Positions 1 through 7,618 are shown, counted from the first letter of the stretch. The stretch: 15,837 nt of DNA from an uncultured Porphyromonas sp. (GCA_945875135.1 CAMCJO010000011.1:1-15837), one strand, 5' to 3'. Notes: generated by a model from the letters alone, not told the origin. Numbers and translations are program-made.

Positions 1-91
1 GCTGTTAGCTGTTGGCTGTTGGCTGTTAGCTGTTGGCTGTTGGCTGTTAGCTGTTTGCCATTGGCTGTTGGCCGTTAGCTGATAGCTGGTG
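1..91. repeat. Heptanucleotide tandem repeat (GCTGTTR) inside uvrD
   Basis: Thirteen consecutive 7-base units can be laid out from base 1: perfect or near-perfect GCTGTTA/GCTGTTG up to base 49, then increasingly diverged units (GCTGTTT, GCCATTG, GCCGTTA, GCTGATA, GCTGGTG). The A/G at the seventh base repeats as A-G-G, giving a 21-base higher-order period over bases 1-42. On the minus strand this is coding for uvrD and is read as TANSQQP heptapeptides. The array continues past the left edge, so its true length is unknown. The more degenerate units lie on the side nearer the helicase core, as expected if the array grows outwards. Confidence 0.93.
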
Positions 92-2127
92 CCGATGGGT
101 GCTGCCTCCTCGTGGAGGGTGTAGTGGGCGCGTGGTAGCTCGGCGATGAAGCGGCTGGGGATCATGAGCTCGGTCTTTCCGTTGCGCGTGCGTATGCTGG
201 TATAGCTGAGGGTGCAGAGCTTTTGGGCTCGTGTGATGCCGACGTAGAGGAGTCGGCGCTCCTCTTCGATCATCTCGGCCGTGTCGAGGCTGCGCGAGGA
301 GGGGAGGAGGTTTTCCTCGACACCTGCGATGTAGACGTAGGGGAACTCTAGTCCCTTGGCGGCGTGGATGGTCATGAGCTGTATCCGATCCTGCGGGGTG
401 GCTCCGCTATGCTGCTCGACATTGTCCTGATCTTGGTTGGTCAGGAGGGGGATCTGCTGGGCAAAGGCGCTGAGCAGTTCGGTGCCAAGCGGCTCCTCGG
501 CAAAGAGGTTGAGCGGGTCCTGTCGGTAGCGCGCCTCAAACTCGGAGGCACTGCTGACAAACTCCTTGAGGTTGTCGAGCTTGGCCTGGCTCTCGACGGT
601 GTCTTCGCGTGTGAGCTCAGCGACGATGCCGCTCTCACGGAGTATGTGTGCGATCCACTCCTCCAGCTTGGCGTAGTGCTGATAAGCGGTGGCGAGCGAG
701 TCGATGAGGTTGACAAAGGAGGCTATCTTGTTGCGTACGCCTCGGCTGAGACCGACAGGGTCGGCACTGTCTATGGCGGCGCAGAGGGCGTCATAGAGCG
801 ATAGCTGCGGGCTGTGCTGCTGCGCATAGAGAGCGACCTTCTCGAGGGTTTTGTCGCCAATGCCTTTGCGTGGATAGGCGATGGCTCGGCGCAGTGCCAG
901 CTCGTTGTGCGGGTTGATGATGAGCTGGAGGTAAGCTATGGCGTCTTTGATCTCGGCACGCGCGTAGAAGGCCATACCTCCGTAGATGACGTAGGGGATG
1001 CCCTCCGAGAGCAGGACCTCCTCGAACTTACGGCTCTGCGCGTTGGTGCGGTAGAGGATGGTCTGGTCAGAGAGCGGTATCTGCTCCTCATCGTGTCGCT
1101 GGGTGATGATGTCGATGAGTCGTGTCGCCTCTTCGTCGGACGAAGTGTAGTGGTAGAGCTGTAGCTTCTCGCCCTCGCCGAGGTCGGTGTAGACCTCCTT
1201 GGGGATGCGCTGCTGGTTGTGCTCGATGAGAGCATTGGCACTGCTGACGATATGGCCTGTGGAGCGGTAGTTTTGCTCTAACTTAAAGAGCTTGGCACCG
1301 GCGAAAGCTTGCTTGAAGCTGAGGATATTGGCAATGCGTGCCCCTCGGAAGGAGTAGATGCTCTGGGCATCGTCGCCCACGGCAAAGATGCGGTTGTGGT
1401 CGGCGACGAGGTGACGGGCTAGCTCAAACTGCGAGGTGTTTGTATCCTGATACTCGTCGATGAGGAGGAAGTCTATGCCGCTCTTGATCTCTTGGTGCGC
1501 CTCGGGGAAGTCGCGTATGAGGACGTTGAGGAGGAAGAGGAGGTCGTCGAAGTCCATCGCGTTGCTCTCCTTGCAGCGCTGGGTGTAGAGGTTGTAGAGC
1601 TTGTATAGCTCGCCCTCGTGATTCATCGTATCGTACTTGCGTATCTCCTGATTGGCGGCGTAGGCTTGTGGGGAGATGAGCATGTTTTTCGCATCGGATA
1701 TGCGCTTGAGGACGCGCGTCGGGGTGTAGTTCTTGTCGCTGAGGTCTAGCTCCTTGATGCAGTTGCGTAGGAGCGCCTTGGTGTCACTGGTGTCGTAGAT
1801 GGAGTAGTCCTGGCTGTAGCCAAGCAGTGGGGCGTAGCGCCGCAGGATGCGTCCGCAGATGGAGTGAAAGGTGCCCATGCGTAGCCTATAAGCGATGCTC
1901 TCGCCGAGCATGTCGCTGACACGCGAACGCATCTCGCCAGCAGCTTTGTTGGTAAAGGTGAGGGCGTAGAGTCGCTGGGGGTTCCACCCTTGGTCTACGA
2001 GGTGAGCGAGCTTGTAGGTGATGACACGGGTCTTGCCGGAGCCGGCCCCAGCGATGACTAGGGCGGGCCCTTCGTTATAGACGACGGCAGCTCGCTGTGC
2101 TTCGTTGAGTGCAGTGAGGTCTACCAT
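1..2127 (-). CDS. uvrD: UvrD/PcrA-family superfamily 1 DNA helicase, 3' end beyond window
   Basis: ATP-dependent 3'-5' DNA helicase of the UvrD/PcrA type, which removes the incised oligonucleotide in nucleotide excision repair and clears proteins or stalled polymerase from DNA. The frame is open for 709 codons from ATG 2127 and does not stop before base 1. Visible motifs: Q-motif LNEAQRAAV near residue 7, Walker A AGAGSGKT at 26-33, TFTNKAAGEM (Ia), DEYQDTN at 224-230 (Walker B), GDDAQSIYSFRGA (III), QNYRST (IV), TIHAAKGLEF from 586 (V) and YVGITRA with R633 (VI). All catalytic motifs are therefore intact. After the core (about residue 665) comes a linker that turns into repeated TANSQQP from about residue 685; any C-terminal Tudor-like domain must lie outside the window. 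The start is one base after the TAA of the preceding gene, so translation is probably coupled. Third gene of a uvrA-led operon. Confidence 0.95.
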   Translation of the reverse strand, partial: MVDLTALNEAQRAAVVYNEGPALVIAGAGSGKTRVITYKLAHLVDQGWNPQRLYALTFTNKAAGEMRSRVSDMLGESIAYRLRMGTFHSICGRILRRYAPLLGYSQDYSIYDTSDTKALLRNCIKELDLSDKNYTPTRVLKRISDAKNMLISPQAYAANQEIRKYDTMNHEGELYKLYNLYTQRCKESNAMDFDDLLFLLNVLIRDFPEAHQEIKSGIDFLLIDEYQDTNTSQFELARHLVADHNRIFAVGDDAQSIYSFRGARIANILSFKQAFAGAKLFKLEQNYRSTGHIVSSANALIEHNQQRIPKEVYTDLGEGEKLQLYHYTSSDEEATRLIDIITQRHDEEQIPLSDQTILYRTNAQSRKFEEVLLSEGIPYVIYGGMAFYARAEIKDAIAYLQLIINPHNELALRRAIAYPRKGIGDKTLEKVALYAQQHSPQLSLYDALCAAIDSADPVGLSRGVRNKIASFVNLIDSLATAYQHYAKLEEWIAHILRESGIVAELTREDTVESQAKLDNLKEFVSSASEFEARYRQDPLNLFAEEPLGTELLSAFAQQIPLLTNQDQDNVEQHSGATPQDRIQLMTIHAAKGLEFPYVYIAGVEENLLPSSRSLDTAEMIEEERRLLYVGITRAQKLCTLSYTSIRTRNGKTELMIPSRFIAELPRAHYTLHEEAAPIGTSYQLTANSQWQTANSQQPTANSQQPTANS

Positions 2128-2128
2128 A

Positions 2129-3511
2129 TTACTCTTGCTCTGCCTGGAGGATTGCGTCGAGCGTCTCGAGCAGGCGTGTGCGTCGCTGGGGATTGGCGAT
2201 GGCGTCTCGTAGTGCCTGCAGGAGCTGGTGGGGGAGTAGCTCGTCGTCGCTTGCTGGCTCTTCGCTGGGCGCGGTCGGCTGCTCTGGCTCGTAGTTGCGT
2301 ATGGTGGGATCGTCGGGCAGGAAGGTGATCAAACCCTCTAACCGCTGCGGCAGACGCTCGGGCAGGTCGGTCATCGGGAAGAACTGCTTGGCATCCTCGA
2401 TAAAAAGGTATGTCGGGCCGAGCAGGTAGGGGTCGATGTGCTGCGTTACGGAGGAGAACTGCAGGGGCGTGAAGAGCGACAGGTGCGGCACGGAGATGTA
2501 GAGGTGGCTGATCATGAGTCGCTTGATCGCTATGGAGAGGGGATCGGTCCACTTGCTGAGCTTTTGGCCACAAGCTACATAGACAAAGCTGTAGGCACCT
2601 GAGATGCTTGCGTTTTGCCTATTCACCTCGGAGAAGAGTGCGACGGTGACGCCCTCGGTGACACCGCGTGTCTCTAGCATAGAGTGCCATAAGCTCTGCT
2701 CTACCTCATCATGTACGATGATGAGCATACGTCCAGGCTCGTAGACGGAGACGAAGCGCATCATCGCTATCACAGGTTCGATGATGGCCTCGCTGTGTGG
2801 TGCGGGGATGATGCCGTAGCTCTGCCACAGGAGCTGGTAGAGTGTCTGACGCATCTCGAGGCTACTCTCGGCCTGTACGTAAGGCTGTGGTAGCTCGCCT
2901 GTGGGGAGCTTTTTGGTTACTAGCTGACGCCAATTGCTGAGACGCAGGTAGCTACGGATCATCTCGTAGACATCGTCGTAGCACTGGAAGGTGCTGGATA
3001 GCTCCTTGGCCTCTCGGGTGATCTGGTCGATGAGGTGATAGTGCTCTGGCGGGAGGAGGGTCCCCTCGAAGTAGCGCGCCTGCCAGTCGGCGTAGAGCTC
3101 CTCTTTGCCCTTGCCTATGCTGCACTCGATGGTGCGTCCCCCCTTGTAACTGATGAAGACAGAGGTGCGATCGGGCTGGAAGGGTGTGGTGCCCCAAGGA
3201 TAGCCGGGGACCTCGTCCGAGAGGAAGTTGATGACTGCCTCGACATGCTTGCAGGTGCCTAGCCCGCTGGTGCGAAAGTCTAGACAAGCGCAGTAGTTGC
3301 GGTCGCTCCGTACGCCTCGAAAGGCGACTCGGTAATGGTTTGACCCGCTCTGCACCATGTAGTCTCCCCAGATGCGATTGTTGTCTAGGTGGGAGACGGT
3401 AAAGTCGTTTTGCTCAGCAAACTGCTTGCGGAGGGCTATCTGCCACGCCTCGACGCTCATGCCTTCGGGGCAATAGCGGTTGGAGAGCTTCTTGGGGTCT
3501 GTCTGTTGCAT
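2129..3511 (-). CDS. SWIM zinc-finger protein with a probable degenerate SNF2-like helicase lobe
   Basis: A 460-residue protein whose molecular role I cannot name. Seen: an N-terminal segment with EAWQIALRKQ at 21-30, then a SWIM-type zinc motif C74-x-C76-x10-C87-x-H89 within NYCAC...GTCKHVEAV. SWIM modules bind DNA or proteins and often sit next to SNF2 helicases; the N-terminus resembles what I recall of bacteroidete SWIM-SNF2 helicases. Residues 217-345 look like a worn helicase N-lobe: LYQLLWQSYGII where LYPYQ...G is expected, no GKT P-loop in the following stretch (about 233-250), then GRMLIIVHDEVEQSLW where motif Ia (LIVCP...W) would be, and no DEAH box. No C-lobe follows; the protein ends in an acidic linker (about 408-424) and a short helix. 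It starts 42 nt after uvrA and ends one base before uvrD, which points to a repair-linked job. The start at ATG 3511 has only an A-rich leader and no clear Shine-Dalgarno. Confidence 0.85.
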   Translation of the reverse strand: MQQTDPKKLSNRYCPEGMSVEAWQIALRKQFAEQNDFTVSHLDNNRIWGDYMVQSGSNHYRVAFRGVRSDRNYCACLDFRTSGLGTCKHVEAVINFLSDEVPGYPWGTTPFQPDRTSVFISYKGGRTIECSIGKGKEELYADWQARYFEGTLLPPEHYHLIDQITREAKELSSTFQCYDDVYEMIRSYLRLSNWRQLVTKKLPTGELPQPYVQAESSLEMRQTLYQLLWQSYGIIPAPHSEAIIEPVIAMMRFVSVYEPGRMLIIVHDEVEQSLWHSMLETRGVTEGVTVALFSEVNRQNASISGAYSFVYVACGQKLSKWTDPLSIAIKRLMISHLYISVPHLSLFTPLQFSSVTQHIDPYLLGPTYLFIEDAKQFFPMTDLPERLPQRLEGLITFLPDDPTIRNYEPEQPTAPSEEPASDDELLPHQLLQALRDAIANPQRRTRLLETLDAILQAEQE

Positions 3512-3553
3512 AGTTTTAGTGGATCAATAGGTATAGTTGGGGGGAGTGTTTCT

Positions 3554-6493
3554 TTAGGAATCCTGCTCGTCTGCTTCGGTCGTTGGGGTGCGCTGCATCT
3601 CCTCCTTGAGGTAGTGCGCTGTGTAGCTCTGCGTGTCGGAGCACTGCGCCATCTCCTGTGGCGAGCCAGCGAAGATGACCTCGCCGCCGTTGCGTCCGCC
3701 CTCGAGGCCCATATCAATAAGGTAGTCGGCACTCTTGATCACATCTAGGTTGTGCTCGATGATGAGTACCGTATTGCCACGGTCTACTAGCTCGTTGACC
3801 AGCTTGAGCAGGACGCGTATGTCCTCAAAGTGTAGCCCCGTGGTCGGCTCATCGAGAACGTAGAGGGTGCGTCCCGTGTCTCGCTTCGAGAGCTCGGTCG
3901 CCAGCTTGACACGTTGGCTCTCACCGCCCGAGAGGGTCGTGGAGGGTTGACCCAGCTTGACATAGCCTAGCCCGACGCGCTGCAGCGTCGAGAGCTTGCG
4001 GTAGAGGGCGGGGATATGCTCGAAGAACTCGACCGCCTGATTGAAGGTCATGTCTAGCACCTCGGCTATGCTCTTGCCCTTGTAGCGCACCTCGAGGGTC
4101 TCACGGTTGTACCGCTTGCCACGGCACACGTCGCACGGGATGGTCACGTCGGGGAGGAAGTTCATGGAGATCGTTTTGTAGCCGTTGCCTTTGCACTCTT
4201 CGCATCGTCCGCCTTTGACATTAAAGGAAAAGCGCCCCGGCTTGTAGCCACGCGCACGGCTCTCGGGCACTTTGACAAAGAGGTTGCGGATCTCGCTAAA
4301 GAGTCCGGTGTAGGTGGCTGGATTGCTCCTTGGGGTGCGTCCTAGTGGCGACTGATCGACGAAGGCAATCTTGTCAATGAGTTCCAAGCCCTCGACAGAT
4401 GCGTAGGGGAGCGGTGCCTGCTTGCTACGGTAGAGGTGCTGCGAGATGATCGGCACCAGCGTGCCGTTGATGAGCGAAGACTTACCGCTACCTGATACGC
4501 CTGTGACGCAGACGAAGAGGCCTAGCGGGATAGCGACATCTACGTTCTTAAGGTTATTGCCCGTGCAACCCTTGAGTCGTAGCCAGGCGTCGTCGGTGGG
4601 CTGTCGGTAAGCGGCCGGTAGGGGGATGGCTAGCCTATTGGTCAGGTAGTCGCAGGTGAGCGTATGTGTGTCGCCAATGGCAGAGGGCGGCCCCTGATAG
4701 GTCACATGCCCACCGAGACGACCCGCGCCTGGTCCCATATCGATCAGGTAGTCGGCGGCGAGCATCATGTCGCGGTCGTGCTCTACGACGAGGACCGTGT
4801 TTTGCGCATCGCGGAGCTTCTTGAGGGCGTCTATGAGCATGCGGTTGTCGCGCTGGTGCAGGCCGATGCCTGGCTCATCTAATATATAGAGTACCTCGAC
4901 CAGTCCGGTGCCTATCTGCGTGGCGAGACGTATGCGCTGTGACTCGCCACCGCTGAGCGAGGCGGAGGGACGAGCGAGGGTGAGGTAATAGAGCCCTACA
5001 TCTAGCAGGAAGTTGACCCGCAGCAAGATCTCTTTGATCACTTCGTGGGCGACCTTCTGCTGGTTTTTCGTTAGCTGCTCCTCGATCTCCCGCAGTCGCC
5101 CTACCAGACGGTCTAGGTCTAGCTCCGTCAGGTCGGCGATGTTGTAGCCCGCAAGCTTGTAGCTGAGAGCTATCGGGTTGAGGCGTCGTCCGTGGCACTC
5201 GGGACAAGTTTGCTCCGTCAGGAACTCTTCTGCCCAGCTACGCATGGAGGCGGTAGCGTCGTCATCCTCTGCCAGCTCACGCACATACTGTGAGACGCCC
5301 GCAAAGGTGAAGTGTGCCTCGCCCTCGTCCTCCTCTTCGTCTGAGTCGACGCCGAAGAATATCTGTTCGACCGCCTCTGCGGGGATCTTTTCGAATGGTG
5401 TGTCTATCGTGCAGCCATGCTCCTTCAAGATCTCCTCAATAGAGGTGAAGAGTAGGCTGCGCTTCTTGTATCGCCCGATGGGAACGATAGCACCCTCTCG
5501 TATGGAGACCTTCGGATCGGCCACCACCTTGTCTATGTCTAGCACGCCCACACGCCCTAGGCCTTTGCAACGCTTGCAGTAGCCACGAGGCGAATTGAAC
5601 GAGAAGTCGGCCGGCGAAGCGTCTGGATAGGCGATACCACTCTCTGGGTCCATCAGTCGTTTGCTCAGATGCTGTATCTCTGTGCTATCGCGTCGCATCA
5701 CGTCGATGACTCCCTCACCGAGCTTCATCGCTATGCTTACCGCTTCGGTGATGCGCTGCTTATTGTCCTCACGTACGGTACATTTGTCCACTACGACACT
5801 GACGTAGTGGATGGAGAAGCGATTGAGTCTCATGCCAGGGGTCAGCTCGCACACCTCACCGTCGATGTAAGCGTGCAGGAAGCCTCGCCGTCTCATCTGC
5901 TCGAAAAGCTCGCGGTAGTGACCCTTGCGATCGACCACGACGGGAGCTAGGATGTAGATCCCCTCGTCAGCGTACTGCTCCATGATATGCTCCACGACCT
6001 GCTCCTCGGTGTAGCGCACCATCTCCTTGCCCGTGAGGTAGGAGTAAGGGGTGCCGACACGTGCATAGAGGATACGTAGGTAGTCGTAGATCTCGGTCAC
6101 GGTGCCGACGGTAGAGCGGGGATTGGTCGAGGCACTCTTCTGCTCGATAGCGACCACGGGACTAAGCCCCACGATCTCGTCGACGTCGGGTCGCCCGCCA
6201 CCGCCCCCGATGAAGCTACGGGCGTAGGAGGAGAAAGTGTCTAGATAGCGTCTCTGCCCCTCGGCTAGTAACGTGTCAAAGACCAGCGAAGACTTGCCAC
6301 TCCCTGAGAGTCCCGTCACGACGGTCAACTTATGGCGAGGCAGCGAGACATCTACATTCTTCAGGTTGTGTACACGAGCACCATGCACTTCGATAGCCCC
6401 CATGGACCACAGCTCCTGCTCAGAAGCTGAGGCGTGCGTGTCGCTGTCGTTAGGTCTATCGGTGTGAGCGTCTATCCGTCTGTCCTTGTTCAT
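3554..6493 (-). CDS. uvrA: UvrABC excinuclease subunit A
   Basis: DNA-damage sensor of nucleotide excision repair, a dimeric ABC ATPase that loads UvrB at lesions. At 979 residues it is slightly longer than E. coli UvrA (940). Seen: Walker A GLSGSGKS at 61-68, [14 protein letters not shown] UvrB-binding region at 115-131, first signature LSGGESQ at 513-519 and LDEP at 538-541, second Walker A GVSGSGKS at 665-672, second signature at 854-860 and LDEP at 880-883. The C-terminal zinc module C764-x2-C767-x19-C787-x2-C790 is complete, as is CPEC 430-433. The zinc module in the first half keeps only C306/C309; the expected upstream CxxC is replaced by MDPESGIAY (281-289). Start: ATG 6493 adds about 30 hydrophilic residues before [19 protein letters not shown] 6403 would give a more standard N-terminus. 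I prefer 6493 because a promoter element sits just upstream. First gene of the repair operon. Confidence 0.97.
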   Translation of the reverse strand: MNKDRRIDAHTDRPNDSDTHASASEQELWSMGAIEVHGARVHNLKNVDVSLPRHKLTVVTGLSGSGKSSLVFDTLLAEGQRRYLDTFSSYARSFIGGGGGRPDVDEIVGLSPVVAIEQKSASTNPRSTVGTVTEIYDYLRILYARVGTPYSYLTGKEMVRYTEEQVVEHIMEQYADEGIYILAPVVVDRKGHYRELFEQMRRRGFLHAYIDGEVCELTPGMRLNRFSIHYVSVVVDKCTVREDNKQRITEAVSIAMKLGEGVIDVMRRDSTEIQHLSKRLMDPESGIAYPDASPADFSFNSPRGYCKRCKGLGRVGVLDIDKVVADPKVSIREGAIVPIGRYKKRSLLFTSIEEILKEHGCTIDTPFEKIPAEAVEQIFFGVDSDEEEDEGEAHFTFAGVSQYVRELAEDDDATASMRSWAEEFLTEQTCPECHGRRLNPIALSYKLAGYNIADLTELDLDRLVGRLREIEEQLTKNQQKVAHEVIKEILLRVNFLLDVGLYYLTLARPSASLSGGESQRIRLATQIGTGLVEVLYILDEPGIGLHQRDNRMLIDALKKLRDAQNTVLVVEHDRDMMLAADYLIDMGPGAGRLGGHVTYQGPPSAIGDTHTLTCDYLTNRLAIPLPAAYRQPTDDAWLRLKGCTGNNLKNVDVAIPLGLFVCVTGVSGSGKSSLINGTLVPIISQHLYRSKQAPLPYASVEGLELIDKIAFVDQSPLGRTPRSNPATYTGLFSEIRNLFVKVPESRARGYKPGRFSFNVKGGRCEECKGNGYKTISMNFLPDVTIPCDVCRGKRYNRETLEVRYKGKSIAEVLDMTFNQAVEFFEHIPALYRKLSTLQRVGLGYVKLGQPSTTLSGGESQRVKLATELSKRDTGRTLYVLDEPTTGLHFEDIRVLLKLVNELVDRGNTVLIIEHNLDVIKSADYLIDMGLEGGRNGGEVIFAGSPQEMAQCSDTQSYTAHYLKEEMQRTPTTEADEQDS

Positions 6494-6520
6494 TTATCTA
6501 GAGATGCGGTTCATAGCCTG

Positions 6521-6528
6521 CAAATGTA
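6521..6528 (-). promoter_or_regulatory. Bacteroidota -7 element TACATTTG upstream of uvrA
   Basis: Minus-strand TACATTTG fits the bacteroidete primary-sigma -7 consensus TAnnTTTG. A start about 7 bases downstream would give a 5' leader of roughly 20 bases before ATG 6493, which supports that start codon. No clear TTTG -33 element is found at the usual 19-21 base spacing; the nearest TTG is about 14 bases upstream. Confidence 0.5.
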
Positions 6529-6552
6529 GTGCTTTTCTGTGACAAGGAGGGT

Positions 6553-6580
6553 GGTTGGCTGTTGGCGGTTGGCGGTTGGT
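6553..6580. repeat. Short heptanucleotide repeat cluster upstream of uvrA
   Basis: Four adjacent 7-base units on the plus strand: GGTTGGC, TGTTGGC, GGTTGGC, GGTTGGT. They belong to the same GCTGTTG-type family as the array inside uvrD at the left edge and lie in the same orientation, but here in non-coding DNA between the uvrA promoter and the plus-strand promoter. Confidence 0.75.
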
Positions 6581-6613
6581 GTCGGTGGTCAAACAGGTTA
6601 CGAAGTTTTTCCC

Positions 6614-6621
6614 TACATTTG
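6614..6621 (+). promoter_or_regulatory. Bacteroidota -7 element TACATTTG for the small plus-strand gene
   Basis: Plus-strand TACATTTG matches TAnnTTTG and lies about 84 bases before ATG 6705. A T-run at 6606-6610 precedes it, but no good -33 TTTG is visible. It sits inside the near-palindrome CTACATTTGTAG (6613-6624). It is divergent from the uvrA element about 90 bases away. Confidence 0.42.
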
Positions 6622-6704
6622 TAGTCGTGTTGCACTTGACATTGCGATGCGCGAAGTCTTTCTGTGGCAGCACACAGCTTTAACTATTGGAAAAATACGA
6701 TTCA

Positions 6705-6935
6705 ATGAGCATAGTCAAAACTGTTTTATCTAACATGCTGGAGGAGGAGCCTTTTCTTCTCGTAGCTGTCAGGAGTATCCTCTTTCTGATGTTCTTTTTG
6801 ATCTCTGTCTACCTTTCCTTTGATAGAGACATGCTTCTCTTTTGCCTTGCCACAGGAGGAATGGTCGTGTATGCCCTTCTCATAATAGGGGTGCTCGTCT
6901 CTCAGAGTAGAAAGAGAAAAAAGAAGACCGCATAA
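6705..6935 (+). CDS. Small two-helix membrane protein, unknown function
   Basis: Product not recognised. From ATG 6705 it is 76 residues: a short N-terminus with the acidic patch EEE (13-15), a first hydrophobic helix at about 17-38 (with R23 inside it), a short charged turn FDRD (39-42), a second helix at about 43-66, and a very basic tail RKRKKK (69-74). By the positive-inside rule the C-terminal tail should be cytoplasmic and the protein a helical hairpin in the inner membrane. An in-frame TTG at 6687 would add six residues and ATG 6735 would remove ten; I chose 6705 because GGAAAAA lies upstream and it is the first ATG. It is the only plus-strand gene supported here, in DNA visibly richer in A and T than its neighbours, with its own TAnnTTTG element. 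Codon-like hydrophobic patterning argues for a real gene, but it could be lineage-specific. Confidence 0.68.
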   Translation: MSIVKTVLSNMLEEEPFLLVAVRSILFLMFFLISVYLSFDRDMLLFCLATGGMVVYALLIIGVLVSQSRKRKKKTA

Positions 6936-6947
6936 TCAAGTATAATC

Positions 6948-7031
6948 TTGGAGACGGGAGTGTAGGGTTGCAACCATCGATCACAATGGTTGGCGTCTAG
7001 CCCAAGTTTCACAGTGTGTCTCCGAAGAGAC
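6948..7031 (+). other. Foldable intergenic segment with alternative stems
   Basis: Downstream of the small membrane-protein gene. An 8-base stem TTGGAGAC (6948-6955) can pair with GTCTCCGA (7018-7025, one G-U), enclosing a 7-base hairpin CAACCAT/ATGGTTG (6971-6977 with 6986-6992, 8-base loop). The same GTCTC (7018-7022) can instead pair with GAGAC (7027-7031) around a CGAA loop; on the minus strand this becomes a very stable C(UUCG)G tetraloop hairpin. The two pairings exclude each other. It could be a structured 3' UTR, a small RNA or simply terminator-associated sequence. Confidence 0.4.
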
Positions 7032-7066
7032 GAATAGCGCCTTCGTGGGAGTTTCGTGGAAATAAG

Positions 7067-7106
7067 AATAGCCACGAAGGATGTGAATGTATTCTTCGTG
7101 GCTATT
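7067..7106. terminator. Bidirectional terminator-like hairpin between convergent genes
   Basis: Perfect 13-base inverted repeat AATAGCCACGAAG (7067-7079) and CTTCGTGGCTATT (7094-7106) around a 14-base loop, followed on the plus strand by TTTT at 7111-7114 and on the minus strand by CTTATTTCC. It sits where the plus-strand small gene and minus-strand ispF converge, so it can end both transcripts. A further CCTTCGTGG at 7040-7048 can compete for the left arm. Confidence 0.7.
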
Positions 7107-7129
7107 GAGGTTTTAATATGGCGTGGGGA

Positions 7130-7606
7130 TCAGCGAGTAAGCAGTACGACGGCTTGCGCTGCGATGCCCTCGCTATTGCCTAGCGGTCCGAGATGCTCGT
7201 GGGTGGTCGCCTTGACATTGACGCAAGGGGTGTCGAGTAGCTCCTCGAGACGCGCTATCATCTGTGGTATATGAGGCGACAGCTTAGGTTGCTGAGCGAT
7301 GATGGTGAGGTCGGCATTGACCACTTGATAGCCTGCTTCGCGTACCATCTGCATGACGGTGGCGAGGAGCTGCGTGCTGTCGGCACCATGGTACTGCTCG
7401 TCGGTATCGGGGAAGTGGTAGCCGATGTCTCGCTGGCCGATAGCCCCGAGGAGCGCATCCATCAGGGCGTGTAGCGCTACGTCGGCATCGGAGTGACCGA
7501 GTAGTCCCAGCGGGCTGGGGATGCGTATGCCACAGAGGATGAGCGGTCGGTCTGGCGTGGTGCGATGTATGTCGTAGCCAGAGCCTATGCGATAGCTGCA
7601 GGTCAT
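7130..7606 (-). CDS. ispF: 2-C-methyl-D-erythritol 2,4-cyclodiphosphate synthase
   Basis: Fifth enzyme of the MEP isoprenoid pathway: converts CDP-methylerythritol 2-phosphate to the cyclic 2,4-diphosphate with release of CMP. The 158-residue length is typical. Seen: RIGSGYDIHR with metal ligands D12 and H14, GHSDADVALH with third ligand H46 (38-46), DIGYHFPDTD at 60-69, and the nucleotide-binding KATTHEHLG at 132-140 followed by EGIAAQAVVLL. It starts 12 bases after porV stops, so the two should be cotranscribed, and P. gingivalis has the same porV-ispF order as I recall it. The hairpin just beyond its stop probably ends the transcript. Confidence 0.97.
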   Translation of the reverse strand: MTCSYRIGSGYDIHRTTPDRPLILCGIRIPSPLGLLGHSDADVALHALMDALLGAIGQRDIGYHFPDTDEQYHGADSTQLLATVMQMVREAGYQVVNADLTIIAQQPKLSPHIPQMIARLEELLDTPCVNVKATTHEHLGPLGNSEGIAAQAVVLLTR

Positions 7607-7618
7607 GCTTGCGGTAGC

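Noticed and set aside
1..91. CRISPR array at the left edge
   Set aside because: Units are 7 bases with no unique spacers; it is a simple tandem repeat.
364..1164. Plus-strand ORFs of 146 and 116 codons opposite uvrD
   Set aside because: They are antisense to helicase motifs that are plainly coding on the minus strand, and their translations are low-complexity and match nothing I recognise.
2121..3287. Alternate-frame minus-strand ORFs (150 and 111 codons) within the SWIM gene
   Set aside because: Arginine/histidine/proline-rich shadow translations typical of high-GC DNA; the 460-codon frame carries the SWIM motif.
5178..5582. Serine-rich 134-codon plus-strand ORF opposite uvrA
   Set aside because: Antisense to conserved UvrA sequence; composition (SSSSSS runs) reflects the D/E-rich UvrA insertion read backwards.
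6539..6733. 64-codon plus-strand ORF across the heptamer repeat and promoter region
   Set aside because: Reads through the repeat and TACATTTG element and overlaps the better small gene in another frame; no coding character.
7111..7274. Plus-strand ORF 7056-7274 past the terminator hairpin
   Set aside because: It contains the hairpin and then runs antisense to ispF.
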